In this document: positions 16,976-30,005 of the stretch, piece after piece
How positions within the stretch are numbered: the first letter of the stretch is position 1
How the letters are laid out: each line of letters opens with the position of its first letter
Assembly: GCA_000469685.2 (NCBI GenBank)
Contig: LS997564.1
Coordinates: 5,190,440 to 5,254,439, forward strand
Direction: 5' to 3'
DNA: 64,000 nt
DNA from: Haemonchus contortus
Lineage: Eukaryota > Nematoda > Chromadorea > Rhabditida > Trichostrongylidae
Notes under the pieces: model-generated
The model's database searches: none
Told to the model about the DNA's origin: nothing
Seen by the model: the letters and a program-made list of their open reading frames with translations, nothing else
Program-made: the position numbers and the translations under genes

Positions 16976-19900
16976 TCCGATAAAGGTCTTTGATGAAAAT
17001 CAGCTCATGTGGCTCGGTCTCTCATAGCTAGAGCCTCTAGCGCACGCGGTAGCGTGCCTGGCCCCCCTTTATTATAATAAGCTCCTCAGTTGTTCCGAGC
17101 CATAGATCCATTTCGTTCCATCAACTTTCGAAGCGTTTGATATAAACAGCAATCTCTGTAAAGTATCGTTGAACTTTTCAGGTAAAAAGATTTATTTTAT
17201 AGGTGTCTTGAGACGATCTATGAGTCGATTGGTTTCCAGGAGTAAAAAAGACGCCGCGGACCTTACCAGAGAAGAAGTAAGGGTCTCTTTCCTCCAAAAT
17301 AAACTTTACTAGACTCCAGAGGAAGCTGAGGAACTGGGAGCGTAGGAAGTAAAGTTAATCAAACTATCTGTTTCTGTTATGGGATCAATTGCTGGAAGTG
17401 TCGGAGTTGATAGGAAACTTTCATTTCGGGTACTGCGTCCTGCTCCTCTCCAAGGCAGAGTCGCTTAGGGGGCTTTAGCTGATCGAGTTTCAGCTCACGC
17501 CCACCTCCTATTTTCGGGCATGTAATCCATCATAGTATGTCGATGGTCGTCATCATTCAGTTCCTCACTTACACTGGATAGATTGTCCCACTCAGTGACG
17601 CGTGTAAAAACCTCTGAGCTCCTCTATAGTCCCACACCAGATTATCTTCCTATTCTGGGGTTGATCTCGCAGGGTCCGTTACTCTCACCAGTTGTCGCCA
17701 TTTTATTCTCTCTACAGCATCTTCAGCTGTCACCTTGTTTTTGACGTGGCCCTTCTTGATGACGTCCTGCCACCACTCCCTTGAAGCTGCTCGCGTTCGC
17801 TTACCTTGGGCTTTCGTTGTCTCTATTCTTGAGTCATCCTCTATTCTTCTCAGTCGTGCTCATACACACACAGGCACTGCTCTCTCAACTTCAGCTCACC
17901 TGGGGTTGTTTGCAGACCCACCTTGAAATCTTCTTCATAAGTCAGTCTCATAGTAGATATCAACAGTGAACAAATAATAAGCAGATCAAAAATAAATCCT
18001 AAACATCAGGGATAAGATATTGGATACTCACATGCCTATACAAGCGAAAACCCGAGCAATTGAACTAGTTTGTTGTTCTCCATCAACATATTAAAAACAT
18101 TTAGTTTATTTTCAAATTCTTCTGAAGAAATCGGTATTTTGAGGTCATACATTATAAATTAATACACATTTTGACATTGTACAGTGAACACATAGGTGAC
18201 GTTAGAAGCCATTTTCGAAATTATGCCAAATTTCAATTCAAGCCAAACTTGAACGTTGACGTTCCTTCCAGCGCGCTACATGGGAAGCCGAGCAATTGTC
18301 GTGTTCGCTGGATTTGCAAGCGATCCATATCGATTCAGCACCATTCCAACTAGTCGAGAACACTTCAATTTTCAAGGTAAACATTGTAATTTTTTCTCTT
18401 TTCATGTCCTCTTCTTCTACACAATACTCTCTTTACTACTGGATAGGAAGTGATAAAATCGCTCGCCCCGCGGTCGTGTTTTTCTATATCCATAAGCTCG
18501 AAGCTAAGGGCGAGGAAAAAAGTCATCGGTTTATTCTCGCGTTTCTCCCCTTTTTTGCTAACACGATTTTTAAAAAAGTAACTAAAATTGCTGTGTTCAG
18601 ATTCATTCGGTGTTCTCATTGCTAGGCCTTCGGCGAGCATACGTGACGAAGCTTGGTCGCCTAGTCGGAGTGGTGTCTTTGAGAGAGGTACATCAGTTTT
18701 TTGGAATTAATTCGATATATCAACCAATATAAGTCGATATATCGAGAAAGAAAATAAAACCAATCAATAAACTCTAGCAGCCAAAAAATATGCCCACTCA
18801 ATTCCACAGAAAACCATAATTTATTGTATATCGCCTAGTTCTCACTATTTTCAGCATAAACCAATTATTTACCAAAACACCAACACCACCTTGACGCGTG
18901 GCCGTCGGTTGGGACTGATCAGATCTAGAACTTTTGCCCTTCACCCTATACCCAACTCCTTTTCCATAACTTATTGTTACCTGAGCTCTCATGCGATTGA
19001 AATGATTTCAGCTGCGGTGCGCAATCGAAGACATCAATCACGCCTCGTCTAATGGTTCAACCAAATCCGTAGATAACCAAACTGCCCCCGTGCATCATTC
19101 GGACACCCTCGATTCATGTCTTCACAAAGCATGATGCACGTAGGAACGGATCGAGAACGGGAGCAGGTGGTGCTGAAGACGGGTTGTAAGTATAACTAGT
19201 AGATGAACTATGTCTTGTTAACCTTTATTGTATCATTTGGGACTTAGCCGAAGAATTGTTCAGCAGTTCGTAGTTATATTTAGTGCTAACCGGTGATAAT
19301 TGTTGCTATTGTGATATGGAATTTTTATTTCCTTTGTTAGAGGAACATCTGATGCTCTCAATTGCTTCCTACTAATTTTTTTTGAAAATAATCAACAATC
19401 ATTAGGTGGAATTCGTTTCTGTCATTTTCAATAGGTTGATATCCCCATTATCACTACTTATTACTTGATATCATAGCGAAATATCCATCCTACCTATTCG
19501 AGAACGGCTCGATCGACTATACTCTTCGAGAGTCGACGTGGTATGTTCCTAGGGGTTTCTTAGGACTGAAGGGGTAAAGGGAACGGGTATTCCTTCGTCC
19601 TAAAGGACCAGTCAACTAGGGACACTTTGATATTCGATCAAGAATCTTCTAAAATTGATTGGTACACAATCGTAGAGTCCAGTTGAATGTTCCTCTCAAT
19701 AAGGAGATATGGTCTAAGGACGTGGTGAGGTTGAGTCAGCCTCAGGGCGTTCTCAATTGCTGACTGCTCTTTATCTCTCCTCTAAAGAGGCGTTTCACTT
19801 CTGAAGCCACTTGAAAGCTTAAAAATAAGTTGAAGGCAGTGCCTGTATCAGATATGATTGTCAGTGTCTTATCATTCCTTCACTTTACAAAAAGAATAAA

Positions 19901-21955
19901 TTTTCTTAAAGCCATTCGACCGAGCTTAGCATGCTGTTCTCAAGCGAATGACGCGCACCAAGTTGTTTTGAAGATTGTTTGCTGTTGTTTACAAGATTCT
20001 GATACTGTACACCTCCAATTCTCTTTGCGTGAGTAGTTCTGGATAATAATGCCTGCAATCACCGTGGATGATTATGATGCCTTCCACCCGTCGGCCTAGC
20101 GCTGGGTATTCAGTATCCCTTGAAACTGAACAGCGACTAGTGAATAAGCCGTTAACTGCTGCTTTGTGGCACCGATTTGTCCCCAGTTTTCTACATTTTC
20201 TGGAATCATACCTTGTATTTCACCGTTAGCGAGCTACCCAAGCTATCCCAGAGCCAACAAGGGGCTTTCACTCTAGAGGCGACCCCGAATCTCCTTCTGG
20301 ATACTCAAACTGTCAGTACTCAAATGTCATCATTTGTTTGAGCCGATGTGTAGGATTCTAACCGCACCTTCAGACTCTCCACATAAGTGTGCGTGGATAC
20401 AGTTGCCATACGGAAGTTATAAGTCGAGCCAGCACAGTAGAAACAAGGAGTCCGTCCCCTGAATCCACCTGCGTTTCTGGGCTAGAGCCGGTGACCTTTG
20501 GCCCGTAGTTTACCCCCTCTATCCGCTCTTGGGTCGCGCCATATAGCCTCGTCACTAACCGGCTAGAGATCCTCCAGTGAGAGAGATTTCCTGGTGAGGG
20601 AGATCCGTAGAACAAAGAGATGATATCTTTTATAGTAGTAGAAAGGCGTTCATTCGACTTTGGTTCTTCGAAAGACAGCTTTTCTTTCGAGGAAGAGCGA
20701 TTACCCCAGGAATGTTAATTCATAAGTACAAGCCAGTAAGACAGTATAGTAAGAAAGTTTAAAGATACGAATTAGAGGGTAATATAGCGTGGTGTGAGCT
20801 TCTCAGTGCTCGAATATGGGCGATGTAAATGGAAGTACTTCAGAGAAAAATCAAGGTTCCCGTTGAAGATGTAGTGCACCGTTCTTGCCTTCTTCAGGCC
20901 CTGTTATCAGGAAATCGATCAATCGAGGAATGGAATCCTACCAAAGAAATGAATACAGCCCCTGGAGAATTGCAATGTGATCCGCAGGAAACATCCTTTT
21001 GTCAGTGACCATAGATAAAATAATTAAATTTGGCGAAAAGTGGGATGAAGGGATGGACAGTGAGTGGACAACCATTCAAGGCTATGAAGGTCTGCTAAAA
21101 TCAGTGAAGTAAAATTCCAACTGTTTTTGGAGATGTATAGAACCTTTGGGAATAGCCAGCTGATACTTATCGGGGTGTTGAGAGTGGTTGACAAAGACGA
21201 ACATCTCCTGGTGTAACGATGTTTCCAACGATTTACATTACATACTGTTGAATTAACAACTGGTATTAGAAGTTCAAAAGGAGTACGGGCTTCTAAACAC
21301 TACTGAGCGACTAGTTTTAGAGGATTACTGGGGTTTTATTTAATCATTTGGGAAAACTTCTGAAGTGGCCCCGTCATAGGCATATTTGGACTGGACACTG
21401 ATGAAGTGTGAGGGCATGATTCTGTTGAAGTTTTTATAAGGTTATTTACAAAAGGGAATTGGTAGGTCAGTTCACTGAGGGCAGGTCACCATCCCAAATC
21501 AACTATTGGGCCGCCCGTTGGTGGTTCGATACCGACCTTACCCGGCTCCTGGTCGCCTCCCTTCACCTATTTGACTTGTTGTTTTTTTTTTTCACAATTT
21601 CTCTGCCTTTGACATTGGTAACGATAATCGAAATGTCTGTGGTCGTTTACGATTTCTTTTTCACTTGAAAATGTAACTTCAAAGTTTCAGAAACTTCTAA
21701 CGAGGAAGAAACCAGAAACCTTAGCAAAAAATGTGGTTTTCGTGTGGCCAGAAAAAAACGTGGCAATAGAATCGTGGACTCAGTGTCCAAACTCGGAACG
21801 GATTTAGAGGTACTTTTTCTCACTATTTAAGGGATTGGTTCTTATGGTTCTGTATTAGGAAGAAAAATTTGTATCAAAAAAATCCTCTCCCTACTAGCTG
21901 CGAAAGGGAAACGTGTGAATTGATGGGTAATGGACAGAGATAGGTGACCTGCGTT
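16976..21955. other. 5-kb gene-poor stretch
   Basis: No coding exon could be supported. Open frames at 18,171-18,640 overlap on both strands and have no domain. A minus-strand frame at 20,370-20,615 is likewise unassigned. The GGTTCGATACC box at 21,523 is not in a tRNA fold. Confidence 0.5.
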
Positions 21956-21959
21956 GGTT

Positions 21960-22170
21960 TGAACATAGGTTAAGGAAAAAGGAGTTTGAATGCGTAATTG
22001 GGTTATACGACGATTTGCGGTGAGCAGCCAATGTTCAAGCTTTTATCCTCCCAAAAGCGTCTGGTACCAATCAACTGACTCTGGAGAATGGACGTCTTGG
22101 TTGACCTGCGTGGGTAACGATTCGGGAATTCGATTCCCTGGCTGTTCAGGGTAATAGTGCACAACTTCCC
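21960..22170 (+). repeat. Dispersed repeat copy
   Basis: Blocks match the 10.4-kb copy in order: GAATGCGTAATTGGGTTATA, TGCGGTGAGCAGCCAATG, CTTTTATCCTCCC, GTCTGGTACCAAT, GACTCTGGAGAATGG, CTTGGTTGACCTG. Confidence 0.6.
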
Positions 22171-25100
22171 AGTACGCTACCTCAGCCTGAACACTAGATG
22201 TTAGATATTAAGTAATCGGCTACACGGGCAAAAAAAATATCAAACATTTCGATTGTCAGGGATTTCCATCGACTTCTTGAAGAAGTTAAACTATTTAACT
22301 TTTAAAAAAGTTGCATAAGAGGTATAATCTCGGCAAGTGAGTGTCGGAGGCCCCGACCTTACTTATCATGACTGGGCGCGTGGGAATGCAGACATTTACC
22401 AGTTAGTCATGAAATCCCTACAGGTCTACTATATAATCCGGGCCGTTGTTCTAGGTTTGTGATGTCTGCAGTGGCATTCTTCTCTATGAATTTGCCCATC
22501 CTTGCTAGCCAATCCCTCCTCCTCACTGCTGGAATTATGGAATGGACAGAATCTTTTTTTGAATTTTGGCTTAGTTGTGATCAGGATTAAGTTCGATGCA
22601 TAGTGGGTAAATAAAAACCAAAGAGTGTGATTGCAAGACATCGGGATTGGCCCTATTTGAGGTTTGGTCCCTTGTAAATGTTTCCGGAACAATCAGGGAA
22701 TATTGAGACGAATTCTCTTCTCCTTCCGAGAGATCGTCCATATAGTCTGGGATAAAGAATGTTTTGTCCACTGAGAACGAACTTGAGAACCTGTGACAGT
22801 ATAGCTTTAGCTATGAGTATAATAATGTGTACTCAAGCTTTCGAGGAGTTCAACCTGCCGACCAATGAGTATCTTCAGTTTTCGGGGAAGGACCCAAATT
22901 TGTTGGACATGGGTTTGTGCATGAACTCGCAGAAGCATTGTCAATTCCACTGAGTGATGGAAGTATCCATTTTGACATGAACGGATGTAATGTCCTGTTA
23001 GAAGCACTACACTATTCATCAGTGCTATTGATATTCGATAGTGCACACGAGCAGAACAGACCAGTTGATGAAGTCGCACAAAAAGAGTATGGTCCTGACA
23101 CGACTGAGATCATCTGACTGACAATGATGCAGTTGTCGGTCGAAACTGACTGGGTATTTTTATACTTCGTTGCCGCGCAATATAATGATAAATATGCGGT
23201 GTTAGCGACTGGAGTCATCGTTCTCGACGGCCAACCTGGTGGATCTTTTCCTAGATTTCTGGGAGATAGATTTGAGATATGGTAATAACTGAGGCGGTTG
23301 TGCCGGAGAGTCCACTGCTCTCTATGGTGGTAGGGATGGGTGATTTTATAGTAACCCAGAAATCTTTATCGCTGGATTTTTTGCGGAAACTTTGGAGAGA
23401 TTGGTTAATTATTGGCCATTTTTCCGTTCCATGATTGAATTGGTTCTTGCATGAACAGGTAAAACATATGCCCACAGAAATACCAGGGCCAAAAACTGTC
23501 GTGTGATTCAAAGTGTGACTTTGGCTATACCCCAACCAACGGAAGTGCTGCCATTTCATCCGTTTGTCATCGCTTCCTTCATGTCTTGGAGAAATGTTCG
23601 GACAAAGTTCGCAAGTAACACCGGAAGCTTTTGTTTCTCCTACAGGTGTTTGCTCCCCGAGGATTCAATCCCGGTGGATATCGTAGCCGTGTTCCCATTA
23701 ACTGGCTTTCCTACTATTGCTTCCTCCGCTTTCGCACTTTGTTTTCTCTTATCGGACTTAATCAGATCATGAGAGGATAGAGCTTGATCATGGGAAGTTG
23801 TGGATGGTGTTTCTATGTGGCAGCTTTATTATCGCTGCATCTTTAGGCTATGTTATATCCTCCGCCTCCTATGTTCCGTGCCCAAAAGGAAACAGTAGCA
23901 AGCGCAAAAGGAAGGGTGAGACAACTACCTATCTGTTACGTGACCCAGCCGATGTGAATGGGCCTCAATCTCCGTAACCACTTCAGACAGGCCCAGGTAG
24001 CAGCCCGAAACCCAAGACCCATCGTTATTTGTCCTCATGAAAACTGGCAGATAGATGTATATTTGCTCACGAACTATCTGGAAGTGCCCTGATCAATGTG
24101 GTGTTTGAATCGAGTGTTAAATCGATGACTAGTGAAGAATTTTTTAGTTTTCCCCCTCTCCCCAATGCGAAGTCCTTTCCATCACGTGTACAAAGACCTT
24201 CTTGTTGAACTTTAAACTTTGGTCTTTGGCTGATTATGAGATGCCCATAGTGTGCCAAAGACCACCCTTAGCCTTATTGGTCGACACCTGGGTGATCGGG
24301 TATTGATGGATTATCGACAAAGGGCGGGAAGGACCTCTAGTAGACAGAGGTTGCTGCCCTTTGGTGGTAACATCGTATCGATTCTACTTATTCTTTTCTT
24401 TATTTGTCCTGTTTTTTCTTACGGTTACTCATGAGAAGGGGGTGAGGTAGGACGGAGAGTAATGGGTTTCTCGAGGGATTCATTCAGCGTTAACCTTTCT
24501 TCTTCTGTCTTTGTCATTTCATCGTTTTCTACAAAGTTTTTGTATCAACCGCCCTGGGAATAGAAGACTGCCTGTAATGGAAGGGGCTTGAAGATAGCAT
24601 GGTTATCCATCGATTTTCTCCCTATCTATCGAATCGAAATCAGTCTCCAGACCAAGTTACGGGCTTCAGACGCGAAAAATTAGTGCAATTTCTATTCAAG
24701 ACCTGGTACCATGCCTATCTCATGTGCAGAATTCGAAAGCAGTAAGACTGGGAGGAAGGAGCTTCTCGAAAAGGTGTTCACATTTGTGAATAATCAAGTG
24801 AACGAGAAGGCTACATTACTTCAAGATGAGTATTCACATCGGGAGAAGTCACTGCTTTTGTATCTGGTTGCAATACTGGGAAGGAGGGCAGCTGTATCAG
24901 TCAGGATCAGCGACCTCTCTGCATTTCGAATTTTTCATCGATAATATGCAAGCAGCTCCTCTTTTTTTTCAAAATCAGTATTACAGGTTGAATGATTGCA
25001 ATTGGATTGAAATTGCCACTGGCCTTCCATCGGTCCATGCCAGCGAAAATGGTGCTAGTGCTGCGCTCCAGAGCAATGTAGGTTCCTAAGTTTTCCTTTT

Positions 25101-26200
25101 ACGACTTTGAAAAGATTCTGTTTCAGATTCGTTTATGTAGAAAATCGAAATGAAATAGTCTTTTATTTAATTTTCATGTGATCTAGAATAAGAGTTTTGA
25201 CCGTTTTTCTTTGTTTCATTTTCTATTTTCCGGATTCTCTGGCTATTTTTATGGATTGCATCTTTTTTTTCTGCTCATGTGCAGGATTATCGTTTTAGAA
25301 ACTCCGCTCAATAAGATTCGGCCCAAATCATGCCCAATATATCGATTACCACGCAAATTCAGAGGATCAACTTGAAGCAGTGGTTGAGGAGGCTCGTTCA
25401 AAATCGCGGAGAAGCACCTGCTCAGAGTTCTTCACTACAAATGGTCTTCGATTCTTGAGCATACTCGAAGGCGTACCGATCCTCGTTTGATCATCGGCTC
25501 GGAATGACTTCTGCATGTTGGGGGAGATCTGGGTACCTTAAAACAGTTTCCTCATAAAGAAGTAAAGAAACTTGCGAAGCCAGCTACCCGTACGCTGGCA
25601 CTGCCTACTACGCACGACCGAGGTCTCCGGATTTGGTGGGGGGGTTCCGATTTCCAACTGTGCCACTAACGAAAGGTTTATAAATTGAAGTGACCTTTTG
25701 TGTGACTTACACAAGGACAAGTGCTTGGATGCTGGTTTTGGATCTGCCTTCCAAGTAGCAAGAAGGTGTACAGTACGGAGCTATGGTGATGCATCCATCT
25801 ATTAAGGGCCCAGTCATGCGGAGGTGTTGGTGGAAAGTCCTCCCACGATGGTTGAGCGATGGGTGTTGTGGTTAATGGGACGTTGGCCAAGTTGATGGAT
25901 AGGGCCTTCTTTGGCATAGTACATACGATTTTTTTCGACTTGCCATTGGAAAGTGGTAGGAATGGCATACTTAGTTAGCAACGGCTCAACTGCAGCTCAA
26001 AATGTTCTTCAGAAAATTAAAAGACCTTGATTTGTCTGGTGGGACCCGTAGCCCCGCACATCGCCGAGATCTGAAGTTACTGGGAGCGAGTAAACCCATC
26101 CGAAGCATTTAAATGGTAGAGAAGAGTGACTGCTCACTTGTAATGCGTTTAGGGTGGAAAGTTTATACGGAACTTATTCTCTGTCCACTGTTTTAGGGAT
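22171..26200. other. Gene-poor stretch with unassigned degenerate frames
   Basis: Between 22,800 and 23,117 (+) two overlapping frames could be one peptide broken by a frameshift near 22,910 (HELAEALSIPLSDGSIHFD then DSAHEQNRPVDEVAQK), but I do not recognise it. Similar broken frames lie at 24,711-25,089 (+) and 23,251-23,559 (-). None has supporting splice sites or domains; they may be remnants of mobile elements. Confidence 0.4.
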
Positions 26201-28237
26201 CGTCTGAGTGGGAGAAATGTGTGGGCGGCACGAACGGAAGGGGAGGGAAACATCAAGTGAAAAAAGGAGTAGTTGGGTATCGAGACTCAAATGTTCGACC
26301 ACATTTTTCTGGAATGGAGAGCACCGCCCGGGTAGTCATTTCTGAAGGAATGCCCTTGTTTCCAACAGATTATCTCTCGTTAGTGCTCGACCAGGTATTT
26401 TTCTGCAGGTGGGAAAGTCTCCCGAATAGACGGAGTGTTCTAGGCTGACCGCACCTTCCGCTGCGTACTTCAATTGCTTCGTTTTGATTTGTCTTCTGTA
26501 ACACTAGCTCTTCAGCTCCATCAGAGTTTCTCGTGGATGAAGGCTCTCAAGTTTGGAGGCAGATCCAAAATTAGTATCCAAAGGCACGTCTATGAGTATG
26601 TCCAATGACAAAAGGCTCTTCAATTTGGGATCCTTCCTCGTGAGAAAGGGTATGCTCAGCAGAATCGAAGACCTATTGATCGATCGATTTTTGTGTTTTG
26701 TCATTATTGATCTGTGTTCATTGTTCATAAAGACTTTTTTCATCGCAGTTCTCGGAGACAGAGTCTGCTCATTGTATACTGAATTCAAAGTTCGAGCAGG
26801 CTCTGCCTTCGAGGCTGCCAGTTTTTTCTTGATGTTATATGCTTGTATCGGCCAAGGGAGAGTAAGAATGTGTGAAGGTATGTATGAGAGTGGGTGAACC
26901 GATTTTTATTGATTTTCGTAGTATGCAGGGTCAGAAAACGGCCAGAAGAAGTTAAGGGTTGGGGGGTTAAAGGATAGGGCTGGGCTTTGTCCCTCTTATT
27001 GGTCGCTTTTGCTTACTTCATTCAATACGAAACGGGAGGACATTTTCCAAAAGCCCAAAGGGGACATCATACTAGGGCCGTGCTGTATTCGAAGAACGTT
27101 TGGGAGGGCTTTATTATCTACACCCAGGCAAGGGGAGGGCTATCTTCCAGGATGATGTGGCCACGAGGCTATCCGTAGAGGGGATGTATCGGGTGGGGAT
27201 ACGAAAAGCTTACAGTTGGTATTCCAATATGGGATAGGAACTTTAACCTTTAGAACGACCTTAGAGGAGGAAAAGGGCGAGTTTTTGCTGGAAAAATGTA
27301 GCTTCTGACAAGTGTTTGAGAGGGCTTCGTAACCTGTGGGTGTATTGAAGGGATGAAGTCATTCTTTACATGAGTATGAGATTCAGGTAGGCCTTTCACA
27401 GAGTTGATCATCCACAAGGGTCAGAGGAGATGTGAGAGGGAGAGGGGGGTCGAAAAGAAAATGCAGTATTTGGAAAGTGTTAGAGATTACTTTGTTTATT
27501 TGGGAAAGTACTTGAGAGAGGGGAGCCAGGCTCTGCAGTAGTTTGGATTGAGGTAAGTCATCTTGTGGGGGAATCGTGGAAGATCGTGCCGTTGCTTCTG
27601 ACCCTGCATTGGCCAAGGTAAGTGACTGTAGAAGGTCAAATGAACTCAGGATATGCCATGCGATGCAGGAGGGGGGTGGGAAAGCTACTGAAAGTTTTTT
27701 CAACTTTTCGATCGACAGGGCTACAAAAGCAAAAGTGAAAGGTGAATTTGTCACAGCTTGTCCTGAGAACTGTAGTGTGGCTGTGTGTTTGTGTGGTACA
27801 ACTAATCCACATTTCTATGCCCTAAATTCCTATTGGGAGTAGCTGGTGCCTATAATCGCATTCAAGTAAACGACGGAGGGAATAGAGAGGGAAGAAATTG
27901 CGAAAAATTGGATGAAGGGCACGGATGGGTACTTGAGGGATGGGTTATGATGATTATGTAGTAATTTGAAATTGTGGTCGTAAACGAAAAACCTCCTTAT
28001 CTCCCATGGAAATTATTTTCCACTCTATGCCCAAAGTTCTAAAGGGAGACGGGACTCTATCATAATCGCATATAAGCAACTTGTAGAGGGGGTGGCGAGG
28101 GAGAGTTTGGGGGATGGGGTGAGATGATTACGTGGCAAAATTCGGGGTGGTGGGAGTATCTGTCTCAAAGTATGGTGGGAGTTTGTTTTTGTCTGAAAGA
28201 AAGTCAGATGAAACCGCTTTCCCAAAAAATGGAAAGG
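26201..28237. other. Purine (G/A)-rich skewed region
   Basis: The plus strand is strongly enriched in GGGA/GAGGG runs throughout, as in GAGAGGGAGAGGGGGGTCGA near 27,432. Two paragraphs about 230 bp apart (27,815 and 28,025) share CTATGCCC..A, AAATTC/AGTTCTA, GGGAG and ATAATCGCAT, suggesting an old local duplication. No gene supported. Confidence 0.5.
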
Positions 28238-28564
28238 GGTGAAAATGTAGTTGGGGGGGTGCCAGCGGCCTTTTGTGCTCTGCGTCCCTGACACCGGCGG
28301 CAGAGTGCATACAGGTCGCAGAGATGGATTCCTCCCCTTCTAAAAGTTAGAGGAGGAGCTCCGGGGTGAAGAGATGTTTATCTTGTGCAAAAAGCTGGGA
28401 TGGGGTAAGAATTGAACATCCAACTGATTCAGCCACCCCGGAGCTCCTTCCCTAACTTTTAGAAGGGGAGGAGCTCCGGGATGGGTGAGATGATTAGATG
28501 GGGTAAGAAATGAAGAGACGCAGAGCACAAAAGGGCGCTGGCACCCCCCAACTACATTTTCACC
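28238..28564. mobile_element. 327-bp MITE with 9-bp target duplication
   Basis: Termini of about 48 bp are inverted: GGTGAAAATGTAGTTGGGGG at the left and its reverse at the right, followed inward by GTGCCAGC and CTTTTGTGCTCTGCGTC. The element is flanked by the 9-bp direct repeat ATGGAAAGG (28,229-28,237 and 28,565-28,573). GG-starting termini and 8-9 bp duplications fit Merlin-like elements; hAT (8 bp) is an alternative. No transposase. Confidence 0.9.
28331..28471. repeat. Hairpin element nested in the MITE
   Basis: CCTCCCCTTCTAAAAGTTAG plus AGGAGCTCCGGGGTG (from 28,331) is inverted at 28,434-28,471, giving a stem of about 38 bp and a ~65-nt loop. A further direct copy of GGAGCTCCGGGATGGGTGAG follows at 28,470. 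The same motif occurs in the nested element at 37.9 kb. Confidence 0.8.
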
Positions 28565-28741
28565 ATGGAAAGGTTTTCTATGGGGAAAAGGGCATGAATT
28601 TATGAAGATGTATGGGAATAGAAGTTAGGGAAAAAGGGGAAAGTGGGGCGTATTTGAAGGGAGAGCTGAGGGGGGTTAGCCGATAAATCACTAGGGTAAG
28701 CTCAGGCGACTCAAGCTAGACGGCCCCCTTTTTTTTTGTGG

Positions 28742-28774
28742 AAGAGCCGATCGGAGATTAACCGATCGGCTCTT
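28742..28774. repeat. Perfect 13-bp stem hairpin
   Basis: AAGAGCCGATCGG and CCGATCGGCTCTT are separated by AGATTAA, just after a T tract. Function unknown. Confidence 0.85.
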
Positions 28775-28956
28775 GTTGAGTTTTTCCTCTCGAGAAAAAG
28801 GGCCATAGAGGCATAGAAGTGTGGAAATATATCACTCTTGAGATCAGTCTGGTGTAACTAAAAGTTAAATTAAGTGATTTTTGTAATTTTGCTGGAACTT
28901 CGAAATTTTCACGAACAAGTAGACAGTTCTTGAGAGTGATACGGGTAGGAGAGAGT

Positions 28957-29352
28957 GGGGGGCGCGCGAATCACGCGCCAATATAATGAGGTCATCGCGC
29001 ACGCAGCACCGTTTCAGTACCTTCCTGTTGAGATGGACCAAATAAATTTGCAGTAGTTCATGGCTTCACCATGAATAGAGCAAATCTCTTTACTGTGGCA
29101 AAAAAACCCCCTTCGAGACTGAGAATTCACCTCATAGGTCAACAATTTACTAGTCAAACGTTCAAAATAAGAATAACTTTAATTTTTTCGATCCTAGTAA
29201 ACGCAATCCATCTGTAAACGTGCATAGTTGGTCATTTCTTTACTTATTCTACTTATAAGTTCTTATAACTTCCGTTATGATGGTAAGAATGATGTTTTAG
29301 CGTGTTTTGTCCGATGACCTCATTATATCGGCGCGTGAATCGCACCACACCC
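28957..29352. mobile_element. 396-bp MITE with 9-bp target duplication
   Basis: Inverted ends of about 40 bp share TCACGCGCC.ATATAATGAGGTCATCG; the outermost bases are GGGGGG/GGGTGT. It is flanked by the direct repeat GGAGAGAGT (28,948-28,956 and 29,353-29,361). Noncoding. The internal sequence is unlike the 28.24-kb MITE, but the duplication length is the same. Confidence 0.85.
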
Positions 29353-29361
29353 GGAGAGAGT

Positions 29362-30005
29362 TGACCGTAGGGTGAGGACCATAAGTGAGGCGATGTACAG
29401 CCAGCCATCTCGATACAGAAAGTTCAACTCTCGCTGACTTCTATTCTGGATGGTTGGATCGTAGGAGAAGGGCCGTGTGTTTCTTTTGAACAAAGGGCGC
29501 GGGGCGTTGCCATGAGGTTTTCACTAGAGAGGAGCGTGGGATAAAAACCGTCTGAAACGGCCCATAGACTCTGATTCAGTTGTGAAACTAAGGTAGGAGA
29601 TTAGCGCAATTTTTGTGAGAACCAGAGCGGCCTAGATGAGGGTTCATCGCCGTCTTCCGTGGAAGATTGTTTGGAAGAGGACGCGTGATTTACTCCCCAA
29701 TCGTCTAGAGAATGAATTGAGATCACAATTAGGGTGGTGTAGGTTCATCCACGGTCCTCTTGCGTGCATATGTGTGTTGTGTGGCGTGCGAGCTTTGAGT
29801 TCTCTGTGTGGCTTTGAGTTCCACTTGTGTTTTTCACACCCACAGAAGTGCTGAGTTCTGAGTTTGCCCACTCGCTCACTCAGTTTCGTTGTTTTTATTT
29901 GTTGTTGCTGTTGTCATTTGTGTTCAAAACAATGATGTTATCAGTATGCAATGAAACAAGTTTATTTAAAATAAAAGTTACAAGCACACAAAATACAAGT
30001 GTTGT
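29362..30005. other. Intergenic, nothing recognised
   Basis: Open frames on both strands at 29,636-29,871 have no domain and overlap each other. Confidence 0.5.

Noticed and set aside
21515..21545. GGTTCGATACC resembling a tRNA B box
   Set aside because: No A box at proper spacing and no cloverleaf stems.
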